DNA of 64,000 nucleotides from Sapria himalayana (Eukaryota; Streptophyta; Magnoliopsida; Malpighiales; Rafflesiaceae), in NCBI GenBank assembly GCA_029783825.1, contig JAREIK010001468.1, positions 1,116,001 through 1,180,000 of the forward strand. Direction: 5' to 3'. Made by a program: the position numbers and the translations under genes. Positions 25,649 to 40,222 of this stretch are shown one piece after another. Each line of letters begins with the position of its first letter. The stretch's first letter is position 1. The notes below the pieces were generated by a model, which saw only the letters and a program-made list of their open reading frames with translations, was not told the origin of the DNA and ran no database searches.

Positions 25649-27706
25649 CTGCGCACGCAAACACACAAAATTTGGGCAAGACTTGCCATCACAGAGCACA
25701 GAGAGAACAGTCATCATCATCATCTGCTGCCAATGAAAAGAAGAAGAACCTGGGTGCGGATAAACATGGTCATGGACATCACCCATCTCCTGCGTTTTAC
25801 CTCAGAGATGCCCATGCTCCTCAGGCATTCAATTTCCACAGGGCGCAACGGATAAGAAGCAGGAAGTCGAAGCAGGAGCTCCATTTTTGCATCATCTCTG
25901 GTGTACGTTGCAGACACCTCGTTTGTGGATTTGCAGGTGCTAATGGAGAAGACCTCATCACAAAGATCAGACTTCCTTATCTGCTTTCAAGAAATTGCAA
26001 GAAGATGAGACAACATAACCAGCACAGAGACAAAGTAGCAGCAGCAGCAGCAGCATGGAGATCATATCCAGCGCACGAGGCTCCTGCTTTAGCAGGTGTC
26101 TAAGAGAGATCATCAGCCATTAGCATCTCCCAAGTCCACCGCAATTGGACGAAAACATTTACCATCGCACCAACACATAATCTCTAAAACATGCATGCAA
26201 CACTATAACTTCATAGATAATTAAAATTACTTGGTACTAGTGATACAATCGCATAATATCTCGCTTTTTATTATTTATTAGTTTTTAAAATAATTAGATA
26301 CGTTTAAACCACCACTAATGTACTGGATCTCATAAGAACTCAAAATTAAATATGCTTAGTCATGATCATCACCAAGACGATTGACCAGTGTGAAAGTTTG
26401 TTGTATGCATCTACCATAGGGTTGGTAAGAGAGAATTAGGAGGGCGAAAAATTTTTTTAGTTTTTATAGTATTTTTTTTATGTGCATTAAAGCACGTACA
26501 TCTATGAATGCATGGAGGTAAAAGTTCATTTTTTGTATCTTTTCATTTTTGAGAATTCTCTCTCCTCCCTCTTTTCATCTTTCGCCTATGAAGGCGAGAT
26601 AACATAATTAGCATAAACATAGAGATCATACCTAGTACACAAAGCTCCCGCTTCAGCACATAATCTGAGACAGATTAATATCCTGACAATTTTACCCTCC
26701 CCCCAAAAATCAAAAGGCCCAGTCTGATGAGCCCCAGCCCTGAGACCCATCGTAATTAGACGAAAATATTATTGTTTGCTTTCTTGAGTTGTTTTTATAA
26801 CAAATTAGACATGTCACTACTATTCTTGCTCAAACACATTTAGTTTTAGTAGCATCGTGTTTACACAAAAAAGATTAGTTTTTGAAGTACCTGGGAGAAT
26901 TCATTGGCAATGAGATAAGGGCTGCAGCAAGTCCTGGCGAAAAGTTCAATGGAGGATGCTTTGGAGTGGTCGCGCAGGCCATTAAACCATTCACGAACAA
27001 AGGAAGGGATAACACGAAGCATAAAGGCAAAAAGTGCTGCAGAGAGGGAAGCCAGTTTGTGGGGCTGAATGGGCCAGAGTGACCCCACGAAGCACATCAT
27101 AGAACCATGAACGATGCTGTGCTCTGCTGCAAATGCAATGGCTGAGATCTCTGCTGGAAGCTCACTGTTCGAAGTGAGCTTCTGAGGCACAAACGATTCC
27201 AGAGGAATATGCTGAAGAAGACAGTCCAGCACAGTGGAACTGGCAAAATCGTGCACATTCTGAACCAGATGTTTCCTTGCAGGCGATAAAGCAGGAAGTG
27301 ACAATAAGTGCGTCACCAATAAAGACCAGCCGAGGAAGACACTCACCTGCAAATTTCAGTATCGGTTACCAATTCACATCACACATATTGATCATAAAAA
27401 ACTCACTGGCCCAAATATTTCAGTCTCTTGGTTCTATTGGGAATAAAATTTACTGAGATATTTATTTCACCCTGACCCCACACATGACTTAAGTTTTTTG
27501 CACTGGGTATGCTTTTTTTTTTTATTACATTTTGATCTCAAACAACCTAGAGCCGAATTTTATGAATTTTGTTATTCATTTTTATATATCATACGGCCTT
27601 ATATAATAGACAAATAATTGGGACAACCCATAAATCATTATATAGAAAATGCCTTCCACAATATGGAAAATGAACCTAACTGTACTTCTCAAAATCCAAG
27701 TGGGTG

Positions 27707-27748
<42 letters not shown>

Positions 27749-30700
27749 CATCTTCAAGATCACTATGAATAAATATATTATTTACATTTAGATGTATCAT
27801 CCAACTATGATATACTTAAAGAGAAATAAAAATACACATTGAATTGATCTAAGAAACTGGAGAGCAGGAATCCTGGCAGTTCACACCAAATATTTGAGTG
27901 TATTCCCTCTTACTACATGCCTAGACTTGAGATAGTCCACAAGAACCATGATATACTAGTTCTCAAGTATCATTAGAATGAAGTATATGTATCACTTTCA
28001 TCATGACATAAGTCATCCTAGGTGAGAAGATCTCTCAATATGACTTGGATATCACGGTATCATCAAAATAATTAATAAAAAAAAAACAAGCAAAAAATGA
28101 CTAGAGTATGAAAATCTATGAAATCAAATATTGTGCAGAACTCATTTATCCCTTTCAGAGAGCGATTAGAATATGTCGAGATTAGAAAGAATGACTACAA
28201 GATCATATGATTCCTTGATAGACTCGTCTATGCTCTCAGAAGGATGGACATGTTTTTCTCTCTGGTATAAAGTCTAAGTTAGAGGTATCAACCGGGCTGG
28301 CCGGGCCGGCACAAGGCACGTCACGGTTTGACCGTGCCAGAGCCAGCTCGGCACAGGAAAATGCCGTGCCCAGGTTAGGCACGAACCGTGCCGTGCCTGG
28401 CCCGTGCCGTGCCATGCCTGACCCGGCATGGTTCGGCCAATGACACGGGTTCGTCTCGTGTCGGGTGTCCCCCGAGCACGACCCCGCCAGCGCCCCACGC
28501 CCCTCCCGCAAAAAAGACCGCGGGTCGTGTCTGATTGGACCCGACCCGCGGTCCCACGAGGCCAAAACCGACCCAATTCCACTCCCCCAACTGGAAAAAA
28601 AAAATTATTAAAAAATTTAATTTTCAGCCGTTGAATCTCGCCTCCAACGACTAGGGGGAAGAATCCAACAACCCTCATGATTCTGTCCCCTAAAATATTA
28701 AAAAAAATCAAAAAAAATTAAAAAAATTACTTTTATTAAAAAAAATATATCTTTAATCTATAAATTCTGTCATCATCTCTTTAACATTTAGGTTTTTCAT
28801 AAACATATATTCTCTCAAATCATTCTATTTCTCTCTCAAAAATCCTGCTTCTCTCTCTCGGGACTCAGGATTTCGGCATTCGACTTGGATTTTCAGGAAT
28901 CTCAACTTAAGTTTTGAACTTAGAGTTTAACTGTGGTGCACCGTACACGTGACTAACCTCACTACTTTTACCGAGTAATTTATTTTAAGTTTTTAACTTT
29001 CACTCTCTCTCTCTCTCTCTAGTTTCTCTCTCTAGACCAAAAAATTGAAAAAATTAAAATTAATCTTCTAGTCTCTAAAAAACTATTCTGAATAACAAAA
29101 ATCCTAAAAAATAACAAATACAACTGAAACATATTTAAATTTAGAAAATGAAAATATTATACAGAGGTATGATGCTGTTGAAACTTTGGTTTCTCTAGTC
29201 GTCTCAACCCAAATTTTTAAAAAACAAAAAACTAGGAAAACTTCTGTAGTTTAGACTCATTTTAATATAATAAAACAAAAAAATATTAGGGGTGAGAAAA
29301 AAGAAATGATACAGTACAAATATTGTATGAGACTTTTAACATGTAAGAGTTCATTTGGGACTGAGCACCTTAAGAGGCATGTCAAATTATGCACCAAAAA
29401 ACATGGCATATAGTAGGATTCCTAGACAAATTATGATACAATGCAAATATCATAGGATTCTTAGGTTCACATCTAGGAATGACATACTAAATGTATATAA
29501 GTTAGAAAAATAAAAAATAATTAATGAATTTATGGCATATAGTAGAGTGATATCAGTGACGTCCGATATTTGAACAAGTCATCATGAATCATCTTATGTA
29601 TGTCTCAACTTCCACTATGTAGATTCAAACTAGACAATCAATAAAAAAATGTTAGGATTCTCTGAGATTTTTCATCCTCATGATGACCCGGCTATTTTTG
29701 AGTGTATGATGAAAATCTTTAGGGAATATAAAATTCAAAATAAAATTTTTAGTGTCATATTCAATAACACATCTAATAATGGAATAGCGATCAACATGTT
29801 TTTTAGAAATATTAGAGACGCACCATTAGGAGACATCTTTCATGTCAGATGCATGTATCACGTGATTAACCTGATTGTTCAAGCAGGTATGAAAGTGTGT
29901 TCCGCCGCGTTGAAAAATATACGTAATGAGCTAAAATATATTTGCACTCATCGCAGATAATAAGAGTTTGATAGTCTCTGTTTGTCTGCGAATCTTAAGA
30001 AGAAGAAATTTTAATCAGATGTGAGACATCGTTAGAATTACACGTACCTGATGTTAGATTCATCTGTTGGATACGAATATGTGATATCCGATTACGTCAA
30101 TAGTAAGAGTGATGAACTTATTATTGACGACACTGACTGGGCTTCAAGAATTTTATTTATGAAATTCCTGAATATTTTTTTAGACACGACGAACATGTGT
30201 TCGTCAATTTATACGCCCACTACTTGCATTGCACTCCGGTGCATATGTAACATTAGTAGTATTTTTAGGAAGTATCGAGCTGACCCGATACTTAGCCATA
30301 TAATTGCAGAGATGGAAACCAAGTACTCGAAGTACTAGTCTACCGTTCCATCTCTTTATTGTCTCGCTACATGCATGGACCCTAGTGTTAAGATGGAAGG
30401 GATAGAAAATACCCTGACCTACATTTCCTCGTGCATGAACCTGGAAGAGCCACCTGAAGGGTTCATTCACGAAAGTTAACTGACATATTCACATACTACG
30501 ATACTAGGTATGGTGGTGGTAGTCGTGAGACTGATTACGGACATTGAAAGAGTGAGATTTAAGAATAATTGTTTATGAAAAACATAAATATTATAGAGAG
30601 GTGAGGGAGATTTTATAGAATAAAATAATTTTTTTTTAAAAAAAAAAATATTTTTTATGTTTTTTTTAAATTTTTTATTGAATTTTAGGGGGCATAGTCA

Positions 30701-33700
30701 TGAGGGCCGTCGGATTCTGCCCCCTAGTCGTTGGAGGCGAAATCCAAATACTAATATTCAAAACCGTGGGAGTGGACCCGTGCCCGCGTGTTTTCCCTAT
30801 CTGAACCGAATGGTGCTGGCGATGGGGTGGGGACGTGGGGTGCATGGGTCTGCGGAAGATGTGCCGTACCGATGGGTCGTGCCACAAGCCACCGAACCGT
30901 GCCGGGTCAGGCACGACACAAGGCCCGATTGGCCTCAGCACGGCACGATTGGTGCCGTGGCCAAGCATGGCAGGAGCTCGGGCACGTGAAATTCCCGTGC
31001 CGGGCCGGCGGAGGCACGGTCGAATCGTGCCGTGCCTCGTGCCGGCCCGGTTGACACCTCTAGATTATAGACATTTTCATGAAGATAACACGACATTCTA
31101 AAACAAATTTGTAAATTAATGAAATTATAGTATAAGTTTCACCTCTGAGACTCTCGTATGCTATTTAACTCAAATAAGTAAAAATTAATCTAGACAAGTT
31201 TTCAAATAAAACAGATTAGTATATTAAGAAGATTACTCCAAGATTTAAAGAAACAAAAATTTCAATATGCTGACATGTAAATAAACAACATATTTAATCA
31301 AGCTGAAATAGTCATTCCAAGTAAATACCCGTTGTTGATCCACCAGATCAGTTTCGAGAAGCCCATCAGGCAGCTTTTCGATTACGGAACACAGCTCCTT
31401 TCGTAGGGCATTTGCAAAATGATCATGCTCATCCAGGTCATCCGGAGCCAAGAAACTGGCACTATCCTCAACAATAGCATTGGGCAAAATAGATCCAGAA
31501 GAGAGAATAACATGAGCAGCAAGATGGAGGGAAGAAATTGAGCTAGAAGAAAAAAGAATTGCATATAAAGAGCCAATTGATCCTTCACTGAGCCCCCATG
31601 ACTCAATAGATCTCAATGCATTTGACCTAGCATCATGGGAAGAGCTGATGACGTTCAAAGCCACCAAATCCCAGAAGTAGGAACAATCAAGACGAGATGC
31701 TGCTACAATTGAAGCAGCTTCCTGACTGTGGGACCCTGCGATGGCTTCTGCGAGACCAGTGCAAAGGAAAATGCGAAGAATAGCTTCCTCTATCCGAACG
31801 AGTGTTGAATCTAGAGCCCTGATTTTCAAAGCATCAAGCTGTTTGATTTCTTTAGAAAACAAAAAAAATGATGCCAGCGCATTAGCAGTGATTTTTAAAC
31901 GACATGGGTCTGATATCAGAACAGTAATTGAAAGTTTCTTCGATCTGCTACGCACAGAATTAATTTCCTCTGCAGCTTGCTCCATCAAAACAACTGCCAT
32001 TTGGATCCAAGCCTTCACATGGTAGATCACAAATTCCCAATCTTCCCTCATGAAATCATTGCCACAGTAACCAATAGAACAAACCATCAATTCAGATAGC
32101 AAAACGGATAGAGCTGGCACCTGGTTAGATACTTGCAGTTCACTGTCATGAGGAACCCTACTCTGCTTCCAAAATAAATCTCGCAAGAGCAATCTCTCTT
32201 CTGGGCACATTTTCCTTTCCAGGATCAATGATTGTTGAACAACCAGAACACTGAAAGGATAAGAAGCAATAACTACTTGGAGCCACTCTACCATATCTAC
32301 TGCAGATAAAAACCCAATCTTAGACAAGACAATGGAACACGCTAACACAAGTTAAGTAATCAAAAACAGTCATGAATCTGATCGACAGGTCAGAGAAGCT
32401 AGAAAGGGTGATTCAGTACCATTTGAGGTTTCTAATCTTATCTACCAGGTGGTCACTAAATTGTATCGTTAGAAAGCTGTTACTCCCTTAAAAAACATGA
32501 ACAAGCATAGAAGTAATGGGCAAACAACAGTACAAATGTACAATAAATAGCCTTATGTTAATACAATATAATTAGAAGAATAATCATCATCATTGAAATC
32601 TTATATTAATGCAATATAATTAGAATAATCATCACCATCATCAATTAAGTCTTATAGTAATATAATATAATTATAAGAATCATCATCATCAATCAAATCT
32701 TATGTTAATAACGTATAATTAGAATAATCATTATAATTATCAGCTACGTTTTATCTAGAGATGTCAAATTGATCATTTTGTGCTGGCACCACCTTTTTTA
32801 GGTAGCCCAGTTGGGGCACCGTGTTGTGCCGTGCCTAGCCCAGCATGAGACAATTCTGGGCTGACTCATGCCTACCATGCTGGGTCATCTCGTGTCGTGC
32901 TAGGTGCAGCACGTGGACATAGTGGATCGGATTTAAATTTTAATTAAAAATACCCACCATGAGAAAGTGGAGGGTACGATACTTTAAAAAAAGTTATATT
33001 TTTTTAAATGGGCCTGGGTGCAGTGTCTTTGCATGTGGTCTCGAGTCTTGACCACTGTGCCGGTGGACCATACCAACAAGCCAGACATGTGGATCATGCC
33101 TGGCCCAGCACGAGGCACAGCATCCTCTAGCCCAACTCGGTACAAGCAGTGCCTCAGGCCAGCATGACCTAGGTCCGGGCGTAGTTTTGGACCATATCGT
33201 GCCAGTTGAGCTGGCCAGGCAAGACTCAATTGGGTCGTGCATGTGCCGTTCTTGGGTCGCCTGGCCCACTTGACACAATTAGTTTTATCTCAACTACTTA
33301 CTTGTGATCAACTCATAATTTAAAAGAAAAAAATCCAATTATATCAAAAAAAAAATATTTTGACAATAATAATTTAGGAAACTCATTGAGACTTCCCAAA
33401 TAGTACAAGATCTTCTACCATCAACTCAATTTAGTTTTGATTAGTCCAAGTCATCAACTAGTTATAGTTTAAGATTTAAATTGGTATAATTGATTAAAAA
33501 TGACCTAAGAATATCTTATTTTACAAAAAAAAAAAAAATCATGAACACTTATGTTGAGGTATTTAGAATTATTTTATTATTTTTCTTTGTATTTCACTAT
33601 ACTCTTGTTGCATTCGCCTATAAATAATCCTATATTGTACAATTTGATATAGAGTTTAAATATTTTCACATTCCCCATACTTGCATCCAACAAATGCATT

Positions 33701-36700
33701 GAACATGATATCAAAGAGATTGTTTTTTGGGCGAAAGGTATTGCAGAATGCAGACAATTTGCCAACTTGCAATGGCAGAAATAGCATCTTGAAGGCCACC
33801 CAAACCTAGAGACGCAATCAAGCCTCCTTTTATCAGAATCACACCTGCATAATTCAGATTGAAACAGAACATCCACCTTGCACTTTGTGAAGATCGAAGT
33901 GCAATTTTATTCGAAAAGGAAAGTAATTTATACACTCAGAACAAAGACCCGGTTTTGCTTTAGTCCACTGAAATGGAAAAAGCATCCATTTTAACAACAA
34001 GAGGTCATAAAAGATAGATTTTACATGATCCAATTCAGCACATTACATATATGAAGTCAAATTATGTTGTATTTTTCTTGAGGGGGTATAAATGCAGTGT
34101 AAGTAATCTCTTGTGTAGGTGTATGTTCATTCCATAGTGGATATGAACTCTCCATTAATTAATTAATTTATTCATTCATTCTCATGTCAAGTTCACTTGA
34201 TCCACTTGTTAATGGATGTTATTATCTACAGCCAAATCAAACTTGTATTTCATCGCAGGGACCAAGTCATTATCTATTGGAGTTTGGAGAACCAATCATA
34301 TCAACAATGTGTTACCATTCCATTCTCAGAAGGCCCATTGAAATATTTTCATAATTTTTAACTCACTCAAAACTCATAAAATTTGATATAAATAAGATTA
34401 CTTCAATTAATTATAAGAATTGTTTTAACAAAAAAAAAAAAAAATACAAAAAAGATTCCTATCTAACACATAAAAGGATTGTATAAGAGATGCTCATGAG
34501 ACTCCTTTTCAATGAATATGTTATACTTTTTTTATGAAAATTATTGAAGGATTCATAAAGATGTCAAATGGGTCGTGTTGCATCAACATAGTGTAGGATC
34601 ATGTCGAGCCGGTACTGGCCTAAAGAAGGTCATGCTGATTCAAGCCAGTTTGGGCTAGTTTGGGCCAACACGAACAAGTTTTTTCTTTGGCCTATTCAAT
34701 ATTTACTATTGTGAGACTTAGACTTGGGTTGTTGGGCTTTACTTTTATGTTTTAAATTTCAATATAAATTAAAATTCTAAACCATGATGACGTGATCATC
34801 TCAAAATTCAGATTATATTTCAACATTTCATTCGAATTAAATAAAAGATAATAAATTTTATTTAATTTCAATAAAATTTTAATGAAACAAATACAAAATA
34901 TAAATAAAGCAAAAATCAAATATAAAAAAAACATTAAAACATAAAATAACAAAAAATGGAAAGTACAATCCAATCTATTATTCAATACATTAATAGACAA
35001 TAATGTATAAATCAAAATAAAAAAAATGACAGAAATAAACAAACAGTTACACTATAGCATAATATTAATATCACATGAATCAAGAATTATCAATGATAAA
35101 TCAGTATAAGTGTTATGATACTGAAAATTAAAAAGTAAATCATCATCATAATGAATGAGTCTGAAGATATCGTTATTGCTCTAAATATCTCTAATCTCCA
35201 CATCTCATAAATTATCATTCATCATCATGTAATATCGCTAATGCCCTAATATTCAATACATCAAAATATAATAACATATAAATCAAAATAAATAAATGAT
35301 AAAAATAAATAAATATTAATATTATAGCATAATACCAATATCACATGAATCAAGAATCACCAATGATAAATTGGTATCTGTGATATAATACTACAGGTGA
35401 ATCAAGAATCACTAAGTCTTTCATACATGTAAGTTGCTCTATAATATTTGGTCATAATCTCTATTTTATATATAAAAATAACATTGGTTGCTATAAAAAA
35501 AAATAAATTTCGATATTACACTAAACACCAGGTGAGTTAATAGATCACTTATCATATTGAGTAACACGAGATAAGTAGATTCATATGATTTTCACCATAA
35601 AAAAATATATAAATTATTAATAAAATAATGTTATAGAATGTGACAATAATCAATATCTAAATATCAAGACAACTAACTCATTTTCAATGTACGATCACAT
35701 TATTTTTTCCTAGCGAACTGAATGGAGAATTCAACATATTTAATATAATGCAAATATCCGTACTCAAAGCATGACTACAATAAACATACATAATATCGTA
35801 ATAAAAAGATAAGTTAGTTATTTTTTTATAAATAAACCTTTCAAGTTGGTGTATATGATTCATGTACATCGATATATATATCAAAATATTTTCTATTATT
35901 TTCACTCTAAATCTAAGAACAATATATACATCCAAACAATACAGAATAGAAATGAAATATCAATATTTCAAATACTTGATTTTAATATTAATAGCTATGG
36001 CACTACATGCAAGATAAAACATATACTTTGCAAACACGCAACTAATGCCACATACTATCCAAGTGCAATCCAAATAATGAGAATATACATAGACAAATAC
36101 ATGTTCGTTGTATCATAAAAAATCTATAAAAATCTTTATAAAAAATTCTTGTATCCCAATATAAATAGTTAAAAAATAAGTTCATCACTATTACTATTGA
36201 CTTAGTTGAATATCACATGTTGGTAGTGAATACAAGACTCCAACATAAAGTAAGTATAATTCCAACAATATTCATTTAGAATTTTTTTTTAGCCCCGCAG
36301 ACAAACATAAGCTATTAAACTTTCAACTATAAGTCTTAATATATTTTAATGAATTTCTTATTTTCTCTAATATAAAAAAATAATTTTTATTTCCACATGT
36401 ACTACGAAGTTAACCATGTTACACGCGCATGAAAAATAAAATATCTCACATAAAAATTCATCTCTAATAGTTATAGCAAACATATTAATAATTACTTCAT
36501 TATTAGAAATATTATTAAAAATAATACTAAATATTTAATTTTAAATTTCATATTCCATAAAGATAAATGTCATACACTCATATGACGGGCTATCTTGGGG
36601 ATAAATAATTTTAAAAGATACTATCACTTTTTATTTATTTTCTATTTAAAGTCTAAGCAGTGGGTGACGATGCATATAAATAATACATTATCGCATTAGT

Positions 36701-39700
36701 CCATATATCAAGCATCACGAACACTACTCCGCTAAATTTTCTAAAAATATTAATTATTAATTATTTTTATAACTTATAATATTTCATTATATTATTCATA
36801 CATATAAATTATAGAATCTTATGATAAGTAGGCTAAAAATATGTCTACATAATACTGATTAATATAATATTCTCTAAAAATTTAATCAAGAGACTAATAA
36901 TTATTATCAGTTTAATCATATATTTTTTTCAAAATCATTGTAATATATGAAAGGTGTCAACAAAGCTAAATTATATTCAGTTTCAAAAATCCCAATACTA
37001 AGTTGGGTTTGCCTCAAATTTAATACATCATGTTTTTAATATATTGATTGACATACTTCTTTAAATACCTAGTCTCACACATACTCATATGTGCATATAT
37101 CTTTTTATAATATATATATTATGCCAATTCTTCATCAACACTCCTAAAACTTTTAATTTTTATTATTTTAAATTACATTCACATTACTAATATTCATCTA
37201 ATTATTTGTTTTTTAGGTAGTATATGAATTTGAGTCAAAGTTGGAAAATATACAATTTCAACATCAGACCATTCGATAGTATTATCACTATTATTTACAT
37301 ATGCATCAATACCATATTCATTATCATTAAATTCACTAAATAATATTTTTCTTAACTAATTTTATTTTTTAAATAAATTATAAAAGTTAACAAAACCCAC
37401 AAATAAATAAATAATAATAAAACTAGTATGGTATTACATACCATTTAGTTATAAATTCTAACTTCAAGACAAGTTGCAATGTTGTACAAGCAGACTCACA
37501 TCACTATCTATCCCATATGCATAAACGTAAACCATAAATCCAAATAAAAAAATTATATATGTCCTATTTATATTTTAAAGGAGAGACTATAGTTAGAGTC
37601 AGAACTAAAAGAGACTTATAAAGTCAGAGAAAAATAAATTTAGAATGAAAATTCAAAATTTTTTTTCTATTTATATACAAAAAAAATCACAATTATTTAA
37701 AAAAATTTTCTATACTTTTAGAATTTTTTTTTCTCTAACATTGGTCAAAATCACAACAGCCATCAAATTCTAGCCATGGTAGCCATTAGAATCAATCTGA
37801 TGGCTACTATATATTTTTTTGTTTTTTTAAATAAATGGGTCGACAAAACATAGGTGACGACAGGCCGCGCCTATCGCTATACTTGTCGAAGTCAGTTGTG
37901 TGAAAACGTGATGAGTGATAATGGTGAGGTAAGGGAGGCATTGTCGCCTAATTGCAAATAGACACATAAGTGATATCTAGCTTACGTAAATAGTTAAAAA
38001 CAAATTCTGCCTCATCAAGCGGTCACCCGATGGGACTTGAACCATGATGCTTTACAGAGTTCCCATCGGGTGGACCATACCATCATGTCAGGCATGCAAG
38101 TTGTGTCTAGCTCAGCACAAGGAACAACTTGCACCAGCCTAGAATAGCATGAGCCGTGCTATGAGCTAGCACGATCTAGGACCAAGCCCAGTTACGAATG
38201 ATACCATGTCGGACTTGGCACGACTAGAGGATATACTTGTTAAACATTTTATCAAATTATTGTATCTCTAATAATTAACATTACCTAGATAGAAATACAT
38301 ATATATCAATGACATCATTTCAAAGATGAAAGATATACCTGTTAAATATGAATAATACATTTTTTATGGTGACTAATGACCTTGATGGGCATGAAAAGAT
38401 ATATATGATTTTTAATTTAATTTAGAAATTATGAAATATATTGCATAACCTAAAATAATTACTCAAAACATATTTTTAATAATTTTTACTTATAGTCATC
38501 TTTTTAATTTACAAACATGCATTTTAATTATGTGAAAGATATCAAATTTTTATGCAGTTCAGAGACAAATTTATATTTAGATAGATGTGACTTATGATAT
38601 GAGAGATATCATAATTTAACAATAGAGATATATAATTGATACTCATAAATAATTATATTGATCTAGATATTACTTTCTTATCTAATATGTTGTCTAATTA
38701 GCTTGACTATTTGTAAAAAAAATAAAAAAAAATTATTATCAAACTAAATATATCTTATACAATCACTATATTTATAGTTTTGCAAATTTTACATGACAAA
38801 TTCACTTATGTACAAGTCTTTGCAAAATTAAATATATGAAAAAAATATTAAGTCTTAGAATCTCTTTCAATAATTATAAATATCTTCAATTTATTGATTT
38901 TTAGATTCGAATTAAACATCAACTTAAATAGAGAATAGATCAATTATGTGATATTATACTTTTCTTGTAATACTAAAAAAGTAAAAAATAATCAATAATC
39001 TTAAGATTTAATACGAAGATAGAATTTAGAATAATGACAATAATATATCTTTCAATAACTATGGATACTACCAATATGCTAGTTTTAAATTTGAATTGAA
39101 CACCAACTTACATAAAAATGAGATCAACTATATGATATTATATTTAACTTATAATCCTAAATGAGTAAGAGACAATCGATATCCTCGAAATCTAATACAA
39201 AGGTAGAGTTTAAAACAATAATAATAATTAATTACAACATATTTTAAATCAAATATCTTGATGAGATCAGATATCTACTTACTTTGCATACTACTTTCCA
39301 ATATGATAATAATTGAATAATACCTATAAACTCTAATCCAGTATTATAAAATTGGACTAAACACAGAAAAGAATTATTATTCCTACATAATATTAGTTAG
39401 CCAATATATTTACATAAGCCTTGAACACATCTAATATTATATTTTTGTCTCCAAGGTTGGTGTATTAGATATTTATACATTAGCTTGACAATAATATTAT
39501 TTTTTGTTTGTATTTTATATCCCCTCATTTTTGTGATAGAAGCATCCAACTTATGGACAACCCTGAGCATATTTCTCTTTATTTTTTAGATTTCTCTTGT
39601 ATTGTGATTTTTAGATAATGCGTCATTTTTACAATTATAATTTTTTCTAGCAACCTTTATGGGTCAAAATCATCATGTTTAAAAGTCATAACTAAAAAAC

Positions 39701-40179
39701 TAACAAAAAATGATGAATAAAAACTACATAAAATCAATCAAGTTAACTTAATCATATTCAATCCAATTTAAATTAACCAATATAGAACACTAAAGGATGT
39801 GCATTTAGGGCAACAAAAAGAAATTTTTTCGACATCAAATCAAAGTGGCCTGAACAACCAAATTGTCTAAATTTACTTAGAAATATTAGATCAATCAAAT
39901 GAATAATTTCCAAGGTAATATCTTGCAATGACTTTTAATACACATTATTTTAGAAAAAAAATGATGTAGAATATTTTTCGCTCATGAAAGAATGATTAAA
40001 AAAAAGATTGTTATCAATGATTAACAATAACAAAAAGATGTTGGTCACCATTGTATTTAGAACAATGACTATGGACAACTACTATTGTACTCTAATATAA
40101 TACATAATTACTATATATTAATATTTAAAAAAAAAAACTATCCATCCATTATACATTTATACTTATAATATAACTCAAA

Positions 40180-40222
<43 letters not shown>

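Larger units (their letters stand above)
28280..31062 (+). mobile_element. 2.8-kb hAT transposon in an LTN1 intron
   Basis: The left end reads TAGAGGTATCAACCGGGC and the right end, reverse-complemented, TAGAGGTGTCAACCGGGC, with one mismatch. The homology continues inward as imperfect inverted subterminal DNA: GCCTCCAACGACTAGGGGG near 28640 has its exact reverse complement near 30720. The inverted ends are therefore about 415 and 370 bp. Inside lies a broken plus-strand transposase. The 8-bp flanks (GTCTAAGT and GATTATAG) do not match, so the insertion is old or rearranged. It is antisense to LTN1 and lies within the intron 27347-31328. Confidence 0.9.

Noticed and set aside
25206..26103. Plus-strand open frames of up to 158 codons
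   Set aside because: They are antisense shadows of the last LTN1 exons; the minus-strand reading has conserved domains and correct splice sites.
28236..28711. GC-rich open frames of 70-145 codons at the hAT end
   Set aside because: They run across the terminal repeat and are low-complexity translations of GGCACGG words; similar spurious frames occur at each family copy.
32552..32747. Spaced repeats that might suggest a CRISPR array
   Set aside because: Units are head-to-tail and diverge throughout, with no constant repeat and variable spacer; the context is a plant intron.
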